Source: JAHJUB01 sp041653615 [NCBI: Candidatus Ratteibacteria bacterium]
GTDB taxonomy: Bacteria > Ratteibacteria > UBA8468 > MWAK01
DNA: 17,287 nucleotides
Reading direction: 5' to 3'
Assembly: GCA_041653615.1 (NCBI GenBank)
Contig: JBAZEZ010000027.1
Location: 1 to 17,287 of the forward strand
Position numbers and translations under genes: made by a program. A model generated the notes under the pieces. The model saw only the letters and a list, made by a program, of their open reading frames with translations, did no database searches and had not been told where the DNA came from. Every line of letters starts with the position of its first letter. Position 1 is the first letter of the stretch. This document shows, one piece after another, positions 1-7,014 of the stretch.

Positions 1-172
1 ATGACCGGCTATTTTCAACTTCCGACTGTAACCCTTTTTCCCAAAGACGGTCAAGCCGTATTTCCAGGATGTCGGCTGTGTTCCAGTCGGCCTTTTCCCA
101 GTCTTGGTCCGCTATCACTCCCGCCAACGCCGGCTTGCCCGGCTTAATCGCCCTTACGCCAATCTTAATCAT
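1..172 (-). CDS. aroD: Probable type I 3-dehydroquinate dehydratase, N-terminal part (cut by window edge)
   Basis: This reading frame starts at ATG 172 and runs leftward off the window, giving 57 codons without a stop. Type I dehydroquinase removes water from 3-dehydroquinate through a Schiff-base lysine in the shikimate pathway. Only the first strands are visible here. The protein begins MIKIGVRAIKPGKP, then has GVIAD, and then ADILEIRLD. The E37-x-R39-x-D41 pattern matches the substrate-binding Glu/Arg strand (E-x-R-x-D) of this family. The catalytic His and Lys lie beyond the window. There is no Shine-Dalgarno sequence. A promoter-like -10 ends 9 nt before the ATG, so the gene may have its own leaderless transcript although it follows the DUF362 gene by only 32 bp. 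Another (beta/alpha)8 enzyme cannot be excluded from so short a piece. Confidence 0.55.
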   Translation of the reverse strand, partial: MIKIGVRAIKPGKPALAGVIADQDWEKADWNTADILEIRLDRLWEKGLQSEVENSRS

Positions 173-181
173 TTGTTCTAA

Positions 182-210
182 ATTATATACGATATACAGG
201 CAGATTACAA
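182..210 (-). promoter_or_regulatory. Sigma70-like promoter in front of the aroD-like gene
   Basis: On the minus strand there is TTGTAA (210-205), a 17-bp spacer, and a perfect TATAAT (187-182). Nine bases then separate the -10 box from the ATG at 172. The -35 box overlaps the TAA stop of the upstream DUF362 gene. Transcription would begin within about 1-4 nt of the start codon. This is a match by eye only; no transcription start data are available. Confidence 0.45.
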
Positions 211-1341
211 AGACGGAACCTTAATCCGGCGCCACAACCGCATCAAAAAGGGCCGGGATAATTTTATCGCTTTGTGCGGACACATCTCAAAGCAGCAGAA
301 ACAACTGATACAGTTGCGGCGCCGAAACCTTACCCTGCCTTTTTTGATAAACACGGCTTTCGGTTGAGCCGGGCAGATATCCTGACAATTACCGCACAAC
401 TTGCAGACCGGCGGAACGCTGAAAATCGGCACCGGAACCACCAGATACTTCACTACATTTTTCAAGATACCCGGGAAAGGAACGGTGCTTAAAACCGATT
501 CCATCTTGACCGGCGGGTCAAAGACAACTTTTTCTATCTTACCCAACTTTATCACCTCTGCCGCAGGCCGGCCAAACCGTTCTTTAAGGTGGAAAACCCG
601 CGCGGGAAAAAGGGAAACCGCTTTCATCGACTCAATATCCAGCGCCGCGCAATCCTGGGAGGCGGACAGAAAACCAACCGGTTTTGCTCTCCCCCGGGAA
701 GACGGGCCTTCGCCCTCCATGCCGACCACCGCGTCCATAAATCCCAGCCGGGGTTTAACCGCGTCGTGAACGTCAAGAAAAAAACGGCTTAGACGTTCCG
801 CGTCGGCAAAACGCAGATGGTATTCCGACTTCAGAAGGCCGGGGAGACAACCATACAGATTCTTAACGCATCCGGTGAAATAGAACTGGCAGTGGGTCTT
901 TAATTTCCCCGCGGAAACAACCGCGTCAAAATCCCTGATTTCCCGGGCAACCGGTACGCTCTTCACCATCCGGCTCGCCGGGAGTAACACCGGTTCCGGA
1001 CTGGTGAACTCCACAACCGAAACACCCATCTTCTTCAGCGGTTCGCCCAGTCCTTTTTTGGCTATACAGGCGGACAAGGTACCGATACCCGGGCTCTCTC
1101 CGATTGACACCCGACAACCTAAATCCAATAAAAGACGACACAAAGCAAGCAGTACCTGGGAATGGGTGGTAAGGGCGGCTTCGTCTCCCGAAGGCATTAA
1201 AAAATTTGGTTTTACCAGTACTTTTTCCGTCCGGCGAAAAAGAAAATTAGCTTCCAACGCTTCGAAAATTTTTTGCGTAGCCGCCAGTACCTCAACCGGA
1301 GAATACGTGCGGCACTCCGCGAAAAATACTTTATTCATCAT
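205..1341 (-). CDS. DUF362 protein with C-terminal two-cluster ferredoxin domain
   Basis: This 378-residue protein has an N-terminal DUF362 domain (about residues 4-250). Typical blocks are visible: VLVKPNFL near 42, the D-x-VVSAGKLKTH region near 138-150, and TGCVKNLYG near 156-164. Residues 313-354 form a bacterial two-[4Fe-4S] ferredoxin domain, with C313/C316/C319/C323 and C344/C347/C350/C354. The tail after residue 360 is basic. DUF362 proteins are thought to be iron-sulfur redox proteins, but their reaction is unknown, so no substrate is assigned. The start could be ATG 1341 or the adjacent ATG 1338. Neither has a Shine-Dalgarno sequence, and a REP hairpin lies 18 nt upstream. The gene sits between the RAYT transposase and the aroD-like gene on the same strand. 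Confidence 0.85.
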   Translation of the reverse strand: MMNKVFFAECRTYSPVEVLAATQKIFEALEANFLFRRTEKVLVKPNFLMPSGDEAALTTHSQVLLALCRLLLDLGCRVSIGESPGIGTLSACIAKKGLGEPLKKMGVSVVEFTSPEPVLLPASRMVKSVPVAREIRDFDAVVSAGKLKTHCQFYFTGCVKNLYGCLPGLLKSEYHLRFADAERLSRFFLDVHDAVKPRLGFMDAVVGMEGEGPSSRGRAKPVGFLSASQDCAALDIESMKAVSLFPARVFHLKERFGRPAAEVIKLGKIEKVVFDPPVKMESVLSTVPFPGILKNVVKYLVVPVPIFSVPPVCKLCGNCQDICPAQPKAVFIKKGRVRFRRRNCISCFCCFEMCPHKAIKLSRPFLMRLWRRIKVPSL

Positions 1342-1349
1342 ATTGTGTA

Positions 1350-1384
1350 GTATTTTTAGGGGAGGGGTTACACCCCCTCCCGCT
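1350..1384. repeat. REP-like hairpin, left flank of the RAYT gene
   Basis: A perfect 8-bp stem is formed by GGGAGGGG (1360-1367) and CCCCTCCC (1374-1381) around the loop TTACAC. The block starts with GTATTTTT and ends with CGCT. The same order of blocks recurs inverted at 1862-1898 on the other side of the transposase gene. It also lies in the leader of the DUF362 gene, 18 nt before its start codon. Confidence 0.75.
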
Positions 1385-1391
1385 GTTTAGG

Positions 1392-1850
1392 TTATAACCA
1401 CGCGTGCCAGCAATACGGATAATCTTTGTTTTCTGTTGTTAATATGGCACGCGTCGGATTTTCATAAATATATCTTGCCACAACATTCACCTGTTCTTCT
1501 CGCCGTAATGCGTGGTCGTAAAAACTCCTCTGCCAAAGTTTATCTTTGCAATTGGCCTTTGATACCATTTTCTGTGTAAATCTCTTCCACCTACTGATTA
1601 TATCGACCAAATTTTTATTCTTCACACCGACAAGTAAATGTAAATGATCTGGCATTAAACAAACAGCCATTAAATCGGCCTCTGTTGAAAAAATACCGTC
1701 TTTTGCGGCTAACCATACTGCATCAGCTAAGTTCTTGTTCAGGAAAATTTGTTTGTTATTGAATACACACATGGTTATCGAAAATATTCTGCCTGAATCT
1801 TCGTAGATAGTACGTTCAAGACGAATGCTTTTTCTGGATTTTTGTGTCAT
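1392..1850 (-). CDS. REP-associated tyrosine transposase (RAYT, IS200/Y1 superfamily)
   Basis: This 152-residue HUH single-strand transposase is of the RAYT type, which nicks DNA at REP hairpins. The HUH motif is M-P-D-H69-L-H71-L-L-V, preceded by the usual hydrophobic strand. The catalytic tyrosine is expected in R-Y127-I-Y-E-N-P-T-R-A, with Y127 more likely than Y129. WQRSFYDHALRREEQ (106-120) is a typical RAYT signature. Length is normal for the family and the frame is intact. It sits inside an otherwise tight housekeeping operon on the same strand and looks AT-richer than its neighbours, which suggests acquisition. Hairpin repeats in inverted orientation lie 8 nt beyond its stop codon and 12 nt before its start codon, as expected for a transposase with its cognate REP sequences. 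A weak AGGA precedes the ATG at 1850. Confidence 0.88.
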   Translation of the reverse strand: MTQKSRKSIRLERTIYEDSGRIFSITMCVFNNKQIFLNKNLADAVWLAAKDGIFSTEADLMAVCLMPDHLHLLVGVKNKNLVDIISRWKRFTQKMVSKANCKDKLWQRSFYDHALRREEQVNVVARYIYENPTRAILTTENKDYPYCWHAWL

Positions 1851-1861
1851 ATTCCTGGAGG

Positions 1862-1898
1862 AGCGGGAGGGGACGTAGCCTCTCCCCTACAAAAATAC
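1862..1898. repeat. REP-like hairpin with GTAG foot, right flank of the RAYT gene
   Basis: Read on the minus strand, a GTAG tetranucleotide (1890-1887) leads into an 8-bp stem with one G-U pair and the 6-nt loop CTACGT. Stem arms on the plus strand are 1865-1872 and 1879-1886. The flanks, GTATTTTT before and CGCT after, match the copy at 1350-1384 in inverted orientation. Its right edge is 4 nt beyond the stop codon of the PHP gene. Confidence 0.75.
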
Positions 1899-1902
1899 AC
1901 AA

Positions 1903-2565
1903 CTATCCTAACAGTTTGGAGTGAGCGAAGGAGAGGGTGGATTTCAGGATTTGCGCTACTTCCTGGCGGGTTAAACCGGCGCCCATACCAACATTAAAAT
2001 ATTTTGTTTCGGTAAAAAAATCGTCCTCACGGTGGCCGTCGGTGTTGATAATCAGCTGTCCGCCCAGCCGGCGCCATAAACTAACCAGATACCCGTTGGA
2101 AAGAGAGTGGCCTTTGCGGGCCGACACCTCAAGCCTTACGCCCTGCTTTTTGGCAAAAAGAAAATCTTCTTCAGAGATAAGGCCCGGGTGCGCCAGGATG
2201 TCAATGCCGGCTTCCAGGGCCTTGCGGTTGGTGCCGGGGACCACCGGTTCCGCCAGAGTTTCACCGTGGACCAGAATTAACTTGGCGCCCATCTTCCGCG
2301 CTTCCTTTACCAGCCCCTTAATGGAACCGGCCGGCGGATGGGTAATTTCCGCGCCCGGGATAACCCTGATTTCCTTCACCTGACGGTTAATCTCCGCGGC
2401 AGCTTTAACTAACTCCGGCACCACCCGGCTGATGTTGGAAGTATCAACGTGGTCGGTAATCGCTATCACCGCGTACCCCTTCACCTGGGCGCGACGCACC
2501 AGTTCCATCGGAAAATAAATACCGTCGGAAAGGAGCGAGTGAACATGCAAATCAACGAGTTTCAT
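1903..2565 (-). CDS. PHP-domain metal-dependent phosphoesterase
   Basis: This 220-residue protein is a single PHP domain, the fold shared by histidinol phosphatases and polymerase-associated phosphoesterases. Metal-binding motifs appear in order: D-L-H-V-H at 5-9, I-T-D-H at about 36-39, PGAEITH near 70, L-V-H-G-E near 98, LAHPG near 124, and NTDGH near 174. The active site therefore looks complete for a trinuclear metal centre. The substrate is unknown. Histidinol phosphate is possible, but no his genes are nearby. Its ATG overlaps the stop of the asp23 gene as ATGA, so it is probably translationally coupled to the accBC-asp23 transcript. It is the last gene before the RAYT insertion. Confidence 0.88.
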   Translation of the reverse strand: MKLVDLHVHSLLSDGIYFPMELVRRAQVKGYAVIAITDHVDTSNISRVVPELVKAAAEINRQVKEIRVIPGAEITHPPAGSIKGLVKEARKMGAKLILVHGETLAEPVVPGTNRKALEAGIDILAHPGLISEEDFLFAKKQGVRLEVSARKGHSLSNGYLVSLWRRLGGQLIINTDGHREDDFFTETKYFNVGMGAGLTRQEVAQILKSTLSFAHSKLLG

Positions 2566-2912
2566 GACGCCTCCGCCTTAAGGTTACGCACTTCTACGTC
2601 AACCTTCATCACCTTCATGCCGGTCATCGCCTCAACCGCCTCTTTGACCGCTTTCTGAACCTCCCAGGCCAGCTGGGGAATATCGCTGCCGTAAGCCACC
2701 TCCACGGAAAGTTCAAAGAAAATTCCGCCCTCCCTCACCTTCACTTTTACCGAATGCTGGGGTGCGGACCGTCCGAAAAGTTCCGCGATACCGCCGATAA
2801 GGCCCGGGATAATGCGGGTAACGCCGGCAACCTTGCCGGCGGCGGTGGCCGCAATCGCCGAGAGAACTTCGTGCTCAATCTTCAAATTACCGAAAGATTC
2901 TTTAGTAGCCAT
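2562..2912 (-). CDS. Asp23/Gls24 family protein
   Basis: This 116-residue protein has the Asp23/Gls24 fold throughout. The start, GNLKIEHEVLSAIAATAAGKVAGVTRI, is the family signature. It is followed by a segment of alternating hydrophobic strands (SVKVKVREGGIFFELSVEV) and an amphipathic helix with the family's V-Q-x-A-V-x-E-A-V-E-x-M-T-G pattern near 86-98. In Gram-positive bacteria these proteins are linked to envelope stress. Their role in LPS-bearing bacteria is not established. Placement directly after accBC (2-nt gap to accC) is a recurring gene order and hints at a link with fatty acid or envelope homeostasis. It overlaps the PHP gene by 4 nt. Confidence 0.88.
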   Translation of the reverse strand: MATKESFGNLKIEHEVLSAIAATAAGKVAGVTRIIPGLIGGIAELFGRSAPQHSVKVKVREGGIFFELSVEVAYGSDIPQLAWEVQKAVKEAVEAMTGMKVMKVDVEVRNLKAEAS

Positions 2913-2914
2913 TT

Positions 2915-4297
2915 TTATTCCTTCGAAACCCCTGCGGAGTTAGCTCCTGAAGCCTCCTTCTCCAAAAAAGTTTCAATCAGTCCGACGTAATATTTCCCGC
3001 CCAGGAAACCGGCGTGGTCGAGAAGACGCTGGTAGAGCGGGGCGGTCGTTTTCAACCCGACTATTTCCAGTTCCATCAATGCGCGGCGCATCCGGCTTAA
3101 AGCCTCCGGGCGGTCTTTCCCCCGGACAATTAACTTTCCGATGAGCGAATCGTAGAATGGCGGTACCGTGTAACCGGAATAGATGTGGCTGTCAAAACGA
3201 ACGCCCGGTCCGGAAGGAACGCGGAGTTTTTCAATCCGGCCCGGGTTAGGTCGAAAATTCTGGTCCGGGTCCTCCGCGTTAATCCGGCATTCAATCGCGG
3301 CCCCGCGTATCTGAACCTGCCGTTGGGAAAAAGAGAGTCGCTCCCCGTTAGCGATGCGCAACTGTTCTTTGATGATGTCAATGCCGGTCACCTCTTCGGT
3401 TACCGGATGCTCCACCTGAACCCGGGTATTCATCTCCATGAAATAGATGTGGAGCTGGTCGTCCACTAGGAATTCAATCGTACCGGCGCTCCGGTAGTGG
3501 ATGTGTTTTACCAGGCGGCGCGCGTAGTTGCAAATTCGGCGCCGCATCCTGGGAGTGACCACCGGCGAAGGCGCTTCCTCAACCAATTTCTGGTGCCGGC
3601 GCTGCAGGGAACAGTCCCTTTCGCCCAGCGCCACCACCCGGCCGTAATTATCAGCCAGAATCTGAACCTCGACATGCCGGGGCCGCTCAATGTATTTTTC
3701 CAAATATACGTCCGGATTGTCAAAGGCGGCCTGGGCTTCGTTTTGACAGGCATCCAAAGACGGCAACAGTTCCTTCGCCTCCCGCACAATCCGCATCCCG
3801 CGGCCGCCTCCGCCGCCGGATGCCTTCAAAATTACCGGAAAACCAATCTTCCGGGCCAAGCGTACCGCCTCCTCTTTGGTTCGAAGGGGCGAAATAGTGC
3901 CGGGCAAAATCGGGACCTTAACCCGGGCAGCGTTACGCCGGGCCGTTGCCTTATCGCCCATCAGCCGGATATTTTCGGCGGTCGGGCCGATGAATGTTAT
4001 ACCGCTGTCCTCGCAGATTTCCGCAAAAAACGCGTTTTCGGACAGAAAACCATAGCCGGGATGAACCGCGTCGCAGCCGGTAACTTCAAGTGCGGAAAGG
4101 ACGGAGGGGATGTTAAGATAGCTCTCCAGGCTGGAAGCCGGGCCGATGCAGATTTTTTCCTGGGCCACCAGTACCGCCAGGCTGTCCCGGTCCGCCTCGG
4201 AAAAAGCGACAACGCAGGGAATATTTAATTCCGTGCAGGCGCGCCAGATACGCAGGGCGATTTCTCCCCGGTTGGCAATGAGTACCTTTTTAATCAC
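2915..4297 (-). CDS. accC: Acetyl-CoA carboxylase biotin carboxylase subunit
   Basis: AccC carboxylates the biotin on AccB using ATP and bicarbonate, the first half of malonyl-CoA synthesis. The protein is 460 residues, slightly longer than the usual 450. It opens MIKKVLIANRGEIALRI, has the ATP-grasp glycine loop GGGGGRGM (161-168), and carries the expected active-site residues K116, K158, H208, K237, R292 and E296 (MNTRVQVEH). The start codon is GTG at 4297, overlapping the accB stop as GTGA. This coupling is what one expects for two subunits made in fixed ratio. The C-terminal about 12 residues (SGANSAGVSKE) look like an unstructured extension. The carboxyltransferase genes accA and accD are not in this window. 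Confidence 0.96.
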   Translation of the reverse strand: MIKKVLIANRGEIALRIWRACTELNIPCVVAFSEADRDSLAVLVAQEKICIGPASSLESYLNIPSVLSALEVTGCDAVHPGYGFLSENAFFAEICEDSGITFIGPTAENIRLMGDKATARRNAARVKVPILPGTISPLRTKEEAVRLARKIGFPVILKASGGGGGRGMRIVREAKELLPSLDACQNEAQAAFDNPDVYLEKYIERPRHVEVQILADNYGRVVALGERDCSLQRRHQKLVEEAPSPVVTPRMRRRICNYARRLVKHIHYRSAGTIEFLVDDQLHIYFMEMNTRVQVEHPVTEEVTGIDIIKEQLRIANGERLSFSQRQVQIRGAAIECRINAEDPDQNFRPNPGRIEKLRVPSGPGVRFDSHIYSGYTVPPFYDSLIGKLIVRGKDRPEALSRMRRALMELEIVGLKTTAPLYQRLLDHAGFLGGKYYVGLIETFLEKEASGANSAGVSKE

Positions 4298-4770
4298 TTT
4301 TCAATCAGGAAGAGAACCTGTCCAAATTCCACCGGTTTACCGTTTTCAGCCTTTATTTCAAGGACCTTTCCGTTGACTTCACTCTTGATTTCGTTCATCA
4401 CCTTCATCGCCTCAACGATACAAAAAGTGTCGCCGACCTTAATCTCCTGACCGACTTCCGCGAACGGCGCGGCGCCCGGCGCCGACGCCCGGTAGAAAGT
4501 GCCGACCAGGGGAGAGGTTACGGAAACCGCGTTTTTGTTTACGACCGGCTCCAACGCTGCGCCCGGAGTTAAACCGGCGGCAACCGTTCCGCCTACGCCG
4601 GAAATATGGCGGGCAAGCAGGGACGACGCGGAATTTTCGGAAGCCAGATTCTCGGCACCCTCCTTAACCAGATACAATTTGAAATCAGGTTTTTCTACGG
4701 AAAGAATAAGCAAACTGTGCGCTTTCATAAAATCCACAAATGGCTTCAGCTCTTCCGGTTTCATAGGCAT
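4294..4770 (-). CDS. accB: Biotin carboxyl carrier protein of acetyl-CoA carboxylase
   Basis: AccB carries the biotin that shuttles CO2 between the carboxylase and carboxyltransferase. The protein has 158 residues. Residues 4-40 form the N-terminal helical region and strands (ELKPFVDFMKAHSLLILSV). A flexible Ala/Gly/Pro-rich linker follows at about 45-80. The biotinyl domain spans 81-158, with the acceptor lysine K123 in E-A-M-K-V-M-N-E. The usual M-K-M is M-K-V here, which is tolerated in the family. The protruding-thumb-type stretch PFAEVGQEIKVGDTFCIVEAMK is present. The start is ATG 4770; a second ATG at 4764 lacks a better ribosome site. The gene is separated from efp by about 97 bp that hold a paired GTAG repeat. 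Confidence 0.95.
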   Translation of the reverse strand: MPMKPEELKPFVDFMKAHSLLILSVEKPDFKLYLVKEGAENLASENSASSLLARHISGVGGTVAAGLTPGAALEPVVNKNAVSVTSPLVGTFYRASAPGAAPFAEVGQEIKVGDTFCIVEAMKVMNEIKSEVNGKVLEIKAENGKPVEFGQVLFLIEK

Positions 4771-4784
4771 TTCTTACCCGGTTG

Positions 4785-4842
4785 ACGTAGTGCGACCCTT
4801 TCAGGATCGTGCATTAGCGAGGCTGAAAGCCTCGCGCTACGT
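4785..4842. repeat. Paired inverted GTAG-footed repeats (BIME-like) between efp and accB
   Basis: Two REP-like units face each other. The left reads ACGTAGTGCGA then CCCTTTCAGG on the plus strand. The right reads ACGTAGCGCGA then GGCTTTCAGC on the minus strand. The outer arms (4785-4795 and 4832-4842) match at 10 of 11 positions. The right unit has a perfect 8-bp stem (4817-4824 with 4828-4835) around a GAA loop. The left unit is an imperfect hairpin. Such pairs match the general form of bacterial interspersed mosaic elements. The pair lies in the efp-accB spacer of the operon, where it could affect mRNA stability. Confidence 0.7.
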
Positions 4843-4867
4843 TAAAACGGAATCCTTCGCTTCTTCG

Positions 4868-5422
4868 TTACACCCGCGTCACATATTCTCCGGTACGGGT
4901 ATCAACTTTTATTGTGTCACCCTCGTTGATGAAAAGGGGCACCTGCACCACCGCGCCGGTTTCCAGGGTTGCCGGTTTGCGGGTGGCCTGTACCGTGTCG
5001 CCCTTGAACCCCGGAACCGTCTGGGAAACTTTCAAACTCGCGAAATCGGAAACTCCTATCCCGATAACCTCCTGGTCGGCCATCTTTATCTTAACATCGT
5101 CGCCTTCCCGGAGAAAAAGCATTTTATCGCCCAGCGCCGTGACCGGAAACTGCAGTTCTTCCATCGCCTCTTCGTTCAAAAAGTACGCGAGAGTCTGGTC
5201 CCGGTACAGGTAACGGCCGGCTTCATCGCTAATCTTTACCAAATCAACCTTTTCCGAAGAACGAACCGTTCGTTCGTAACTTCGGTCTGTCTTGACTACG
5301 CGCAGTTTACACTTCATGTAGGCCGGTCCCTTGCCCGGCTTCACGTGCTGCGCAGAGACCACTTCCTGCAGTTCCCCGTCCAGGCGGACGACCATTCCAA
5401 CCCGCAATTCATTTCCGTTCAT
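4868..5422 (-). CDS. efp: Elongation factor P
   Basis: EF-P enters the ribosomal E site and speeds peptide bond formation at proline stretches. The 184-residue length is standard. The three OB-like domains are visible. The KOW-like N-domain carries the loop V-K-P-G-K31-G-P-A, whose lysine corresponds to the modified Lys34 of E. coli. The middle domain includes DQTLAYFLNEEAMEELQFP, and the C-domain holds VPGFKGDTVQATRKPATLETGAVVQVPLFINEGD (about 138-171), the family signature. K31 points to a lysine-type modification instead of arginine rhamnosylation, but no modifying enzyme is encoded here. AAAGGA six bases upstream supports the start at 5422. pheS ends 9 bp upstream. Confidence 0.96.
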   Translation of the reverse strand: MNGNELRVGMVVRLDGELQEVVSAQHVKPGKGPAYMKCKLRVVKTDRSYERTVRSSEKVDLVKISDEAGRYLYRDQTLAYFLNEEAMEELQFPVTALGDKMLFLREGDDVKIKMADQEVIGIGVSDFASLKVSQTVPGFKGDTVQATRKPATLETGAVVQVPLFINEGDTIKVDTRTGEYVTRV

Positions 5423-5431
5423 AGTTGTCCT

Positions 5432-6436
5432 TTAAAATTGGCGCAAAAAACGGACGTCGTTTTCGTAAAAAAGCCGGATGTCCGGTATTCCGTATTTAAT
5501 CATTGCTAACCGCTCAATACCTACCCCGAAAGCAAGACCGGTGAGGTCTTTTGATTTATAGCCGACGTTACGCAGGACGTTGGGGTGGACCATGCCGCAC
5601 CCAAGAAGTTCCAGAAACCCGGAGTGGCCGCAGGAGGAACATCCCTTTTCCCGGCAGACGGGGCAGGAGATACTCACCTCCGCGCTCGGTTCGGTAAAAG
5701 GAAAGAACGACGGCGTAAAACGGGTCTTAAAAGAGAACGGGAAGATGTGCTCCAGAAACGCCGTGAGGATGCCTTTTAGGTGGGTGAAGTGGGTCCCCTT
5801 TTCAACCATCAGGACTTCCAGCTGGTGGAAAACGGGAGAGTGGCTGGCATCCTGGGCGTCGCGACGGTAAACGCGGCCTACGGCGATAATCCGCACCGGC
5901 GGTTTTTCCTTCTCCATCGTTCTGATTTGAACCGGCGAAGTGTGGCTGCGCAAAAGAATCCCGGGCGCCAGGTAAAAGGTATCCTGCATATCCCGGGCCG
6001 GGTGGTCGGCCGGGGTATTAAGCGCGTCAAAGTTATACCATTCGGTCTCTATCTCCGGTCCTTCGCGGGTCTGGAAACCCATCTTCTCGAAGAAACAGAC
6101 CGATTCCTGAATCACCCGGGTTATGGGATGCAGGTGCCCAATCTTGATTTCCGGGCCGGGCAGGGTCAGGTCAATGGTTGCCTTTGGCTTGTCCTGCAAA
6201 CCTTTTTCCGCTTCTGCCAGCCTTGCCTCAATCTCCCCCTTGAACTGATTGGCCGCCGCGCCAATCAGGCGCCGCTCTTCCGGGCCAAGGTCTTTAAGAC
6301 CGCGCAGGATTTCGGTTAAAAAACCGCCCTTCCTGCCCAGGAAACTGACCCGCACGCTCTCAAGGGACGCCTGGTCTTTAACCTCACCCAGCGCTTTTCC
6401 AAACTCCAGCCGCAATTTTTCTATTTTGTTTGGCAT
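5432..6436 (-). CDS. pheS: Phenylalanyl-tRNA synthetase alpha subunit
   Basis: PheS forms the (alpha-beta)2 enzyme that charges tRNA-Phe. The protein has 334 residues, normal for the family. Residues 1-80 form the N-terminal coiled coil that contacts tRNA. Class II motif 1 lies around EGPEIETEWYNFDALNTPADHPARDMQDTFYL, motif 2 around HTSPVQIRTM and VGRVYRRDAQDASHSPVFHQLE, and motif 3 in GLAFGVGIERLAMIKYGIPDIR. A Cys-rich insertion (CPVCREKGCSSCGHSG) precedes ELLGCGMVHPNVL and may bind a metal, as in some other bacterial PheS proteins. pheT, normally adjacent, does not follow; efp takes its place, so pheT must be elsewhere. The start lies 2 nt after the nadD stop. Confidence 0.96.
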   Translation of the reverse strand: MPNKIEKLRLEFGKALGEVKDQASLESVRVSFLGRKGGFLTEILRGLKDLGPEERRLIGAAANQFKGEIEARLAEAEKGLQDKPKATIDLTLPGPEIKIGHLHPITRVIQESVCFFEKMGFQTREGPEIETEWYNFDALNTPADHPARDMQDTFYLAPGILLRSHTSPVQIRTMEKEKPPVRIIAVGRVYRRDAQDASHSPVFHQLEVLMVEKGTHFTHLKGILTAFLEHIFPFSFKTRFTPSFFPFTEPSAEVSISCPVCREKGCSSCGHSGFLELLGCGMVHPNVLRNVGYKSKDLTGLAFGVGIERLAMIKYGIPDIRLFYENDVRFLRQF

Positions 6437-6438
6437 AT

Positions 6439-7014
6439 TTAAAGATACAATTTATGCTCAGCTATATACTGACGCACCGGTTCCGGAACCAGGTACCGGA
6501 TGGACTCGCCCCCTTTTACCCGACGACGAATATCGTTTCCGGAAACAGAGAAAAAACCCATCGCCAATTCCCGCGACTTGATTCCTTCCGGCAGACTCTC
6601 CGGAATTTTCGCGTGCTCCCGTCCCGCGACCACAAAAGTAACCAGTCGGGCCAGACTATTAATTTTATACCAGGTGCCTATCTCCTGAAAAGCGTCCGCG
6701 CCCAGAATCAGGCATAATTTCGCCTCGGTTCCGTATTGTTCGGAAAAATGCCGTATCGTTTCGTAACTGAAAGACGGGCCCTGATGTTTTATCTCAAAAT
6801 CGGAAGCCTCAAAACCCGGGTTGCCGTCAATTGCCAGCAGAGTCATCCGGTGTCGGTCTTCGGCAGATGCTTTTGCCAAATCACGGTGGACCGGAACCCC
6901 GGCCGGCACAAATATCACCTTTCCCAGACCAAGCGCTTCCCGGGCTGTTTCCGCCACAATCAGGTGGCCGGCGTGAATCGGGTCAAACGTTCCGCCCAAA
7001 ATGCCGATATTCAT
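6439..7014 (-). CDS. nadD: Nicotinate-nucleotide adenylyltransferase
   Basis: NadD joins nicotinate mononucleotide and ATP to make deamido-NAD, a late step of NAD synthesis. The 191-residue protein starts MNIGILGGTFDPIHAGH, the nucleotidyltransferase signature with the paired ATP-binding histidines. It continues VIFVPAGVPVHR and ends with the ISxTxxR-type motif, here V-S-G-N-D-I-R-R-R, followed by YLVPEPVRQYIAEHKLY. The threonine of the ISxTxxR motif is replaced by Asp, a mild departure from the consensus. Its ATG overlaps the proA stop by one base (TAATG). The proA-nadD neighbourhood is a common bacterial gene order. Confidence 0.94.
   Translation of the reverse strand: MNIGILGGTFDPIHAGHLIVAETAREALGLGKVIFVPAGVPVHRDLAKASAEDRHRMTLLAIDGNPGFEASDFEIKHQGPSFSYETIRHFSEQYGTEAKLCLILGADAFQEIGTWYKINSLARLVTFVVAGREHAKIPESLPEGIKSRELAMGFFSVSGNDIRRRVKGGESIRYLVPEPVRQYIAEHKLYL

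Noticed and set aside
401-769. A 122-codon plus-strand frame opposite the DUF362 gene
   Set aside because: It is antisense to a well-supported ferredoxin-domain gene, shows no family motif, and fits codon shadowing in GC-rich DNA.
3497-4228. A 243-codon plus-strand frame opposite accC
   Set aside because: accC has all active-site residues on the other strand; the antisense product has no recognisable domain.
4499-5509. A 336-codon plus-strand frame spanning accB, the paired repeat and efp
   Set aside because: It crosses two certain genes and a spacer on the opposite strand and has no recognisable motif.
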